Of a stretch of 64,000 nucleotides of DNA, positions 63,891 through 64,000 are shown piece by piece. The notes beneath the pieces are model-generated. The model was not told the origin of the DNA. It did no database searches and saw nothing but the letters and a program-made list of their open reading frames with translations. Numbering within the stretch: position 1 is the first letter of the stretch; the number at the start of each line of letters is the position of its first letter. A program made the position numbers and the translations under genes. The stretch lies in assembly GCF_013408925.1 (NCBI RefSeq), contig NZ_JACCAB010000001.1, positions 186,001 to 250,000 on the forward strand, given 5' to 3'. This DNA is from Pedococcus badiiscoriae (GTDB lineage: Bacteria > Actinomycetota > Actinomycetes > Actinomycetales > Dermatophilaceae).

Positions 63891-64000
63891 CCTCGCGCGA
63901 CGAGCTGCTCGACGAGCTGCGTCCGACGGCGTTCGCCATCGCCTACCGCATGCTCGGCAGCGTCTCGGAGGCCGAGGACGTGGTGCAGGAGGCGTTGCTG
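63887..64000 (+). CDS. ECF sigma factor (ECF41/SigJ-like), 5' part only
   Basis: The first 38 codons are visible: GTG start overlapping the epimerase stop (GTGA), then LLDELRPTAFAIAYRMLGSV and SEAEDVVQEALL, which is sigma region 2. The pattern LRPxxFxIAYRMLGSVxEAEDxVQE is typical of the ECF41/SigJ group, which carries a fused C-terminal SnoaL-like domain; that part is beyond the window edge. Confidence 0.88.
   Translation, partial: MTSRDELLDELRPTAFAIAYRMLGSVSEAEDVVQEALL

Overview
The window is high-GC actinobacterial chromosome. Gene content (mraZ beginning a dcw cluster, a HrdB/SigA-type principal sigma factor with a long Ala/Lys-rich N-terminus, an F420-type oxidoreductase, PadR/DUF1048/ABC-2 and MoxR/DUF58/transglutaminase cassettes, SAM-IV riboswitches) fits Actinomycetales. 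The overall style suggests a member of the Intrasporangiaceae (Phycicoccus/Terrabacter/Janibacter-like), but that family assignment is an inference.

Layout. 1-9.8 kb, host: mraZ (-), a moxR-DUF58-transglutaminase operon (+), a padR-DUF1048-drrAB-like ABC exporter operon (-) behind a nested palindromic operator, and a secreted phosphodiester-glycosidase-like protein (+). 9,876-26,509, integrated element of about 16.6 kb, bounded by a perfect 20-bp direct repeat. The right copy is the last codons and stop of the principal sigma factor gene, so the element sits in the 3' end of sigA/hrdB and restores it. It holds a tyrosine integrase, a D5/P4-type helicase gene split by a +1 homopolymer frameshift, a WhiB-like protein, four excisionase-type HTH domains, a TerS-like protein, a 1,305-aa tape measure protein with a lytic transglycosylase domain, a minor tail protein, and a membrane-GAF cargo operon. 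I find no large terminase, portal, protease, capsid, holin or endolysin. It therefore looks like a phage satellite (PICI-like, but carrying tail genes) or a deleted prophage.

26.5-64 kb, host: sigA, a universal stress protein, metX and, 14 kb away, metY, each behind its own SAM-IV riboswitch; DUF4192, YkvA-like, EcsC-like, rhodanese-SufE, a family-A DNA polymerase without 5' nuclease, DUF1206, PAC2; a TetR-controlled DHA2 drug exporter; HrpA helicase; a calcium-binding-repeat secreted protein; membrane proteins; a sigma-factor-like protein fused to a membrane anchor; an RND/MMPL transporter divergent from a TetR; a LysR divergent from an MFS exporter; a lipoprotein pair; an ABC1 kinase; an aldo/keto reductase; and at the edge an epimerase followed by the start of an ECF41-type sigma factor, with a matching ECF41 promoter upstream.

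How parts work together: metX plus metY make homocysteine from homoserine via O-acetylhomoserine, and both are set to shut off when SAM is abundant. Four exporter loci each carry an adjacent regulator and a visible palindromic operator. In the element nearly all minus-strand genes overlap by ATGA-type junctions, so they are probably translated as one coupled unit from an early promoter near 25.3 kb. All coordinates, counts and homology calls come from reading the sequence; no database search was run.
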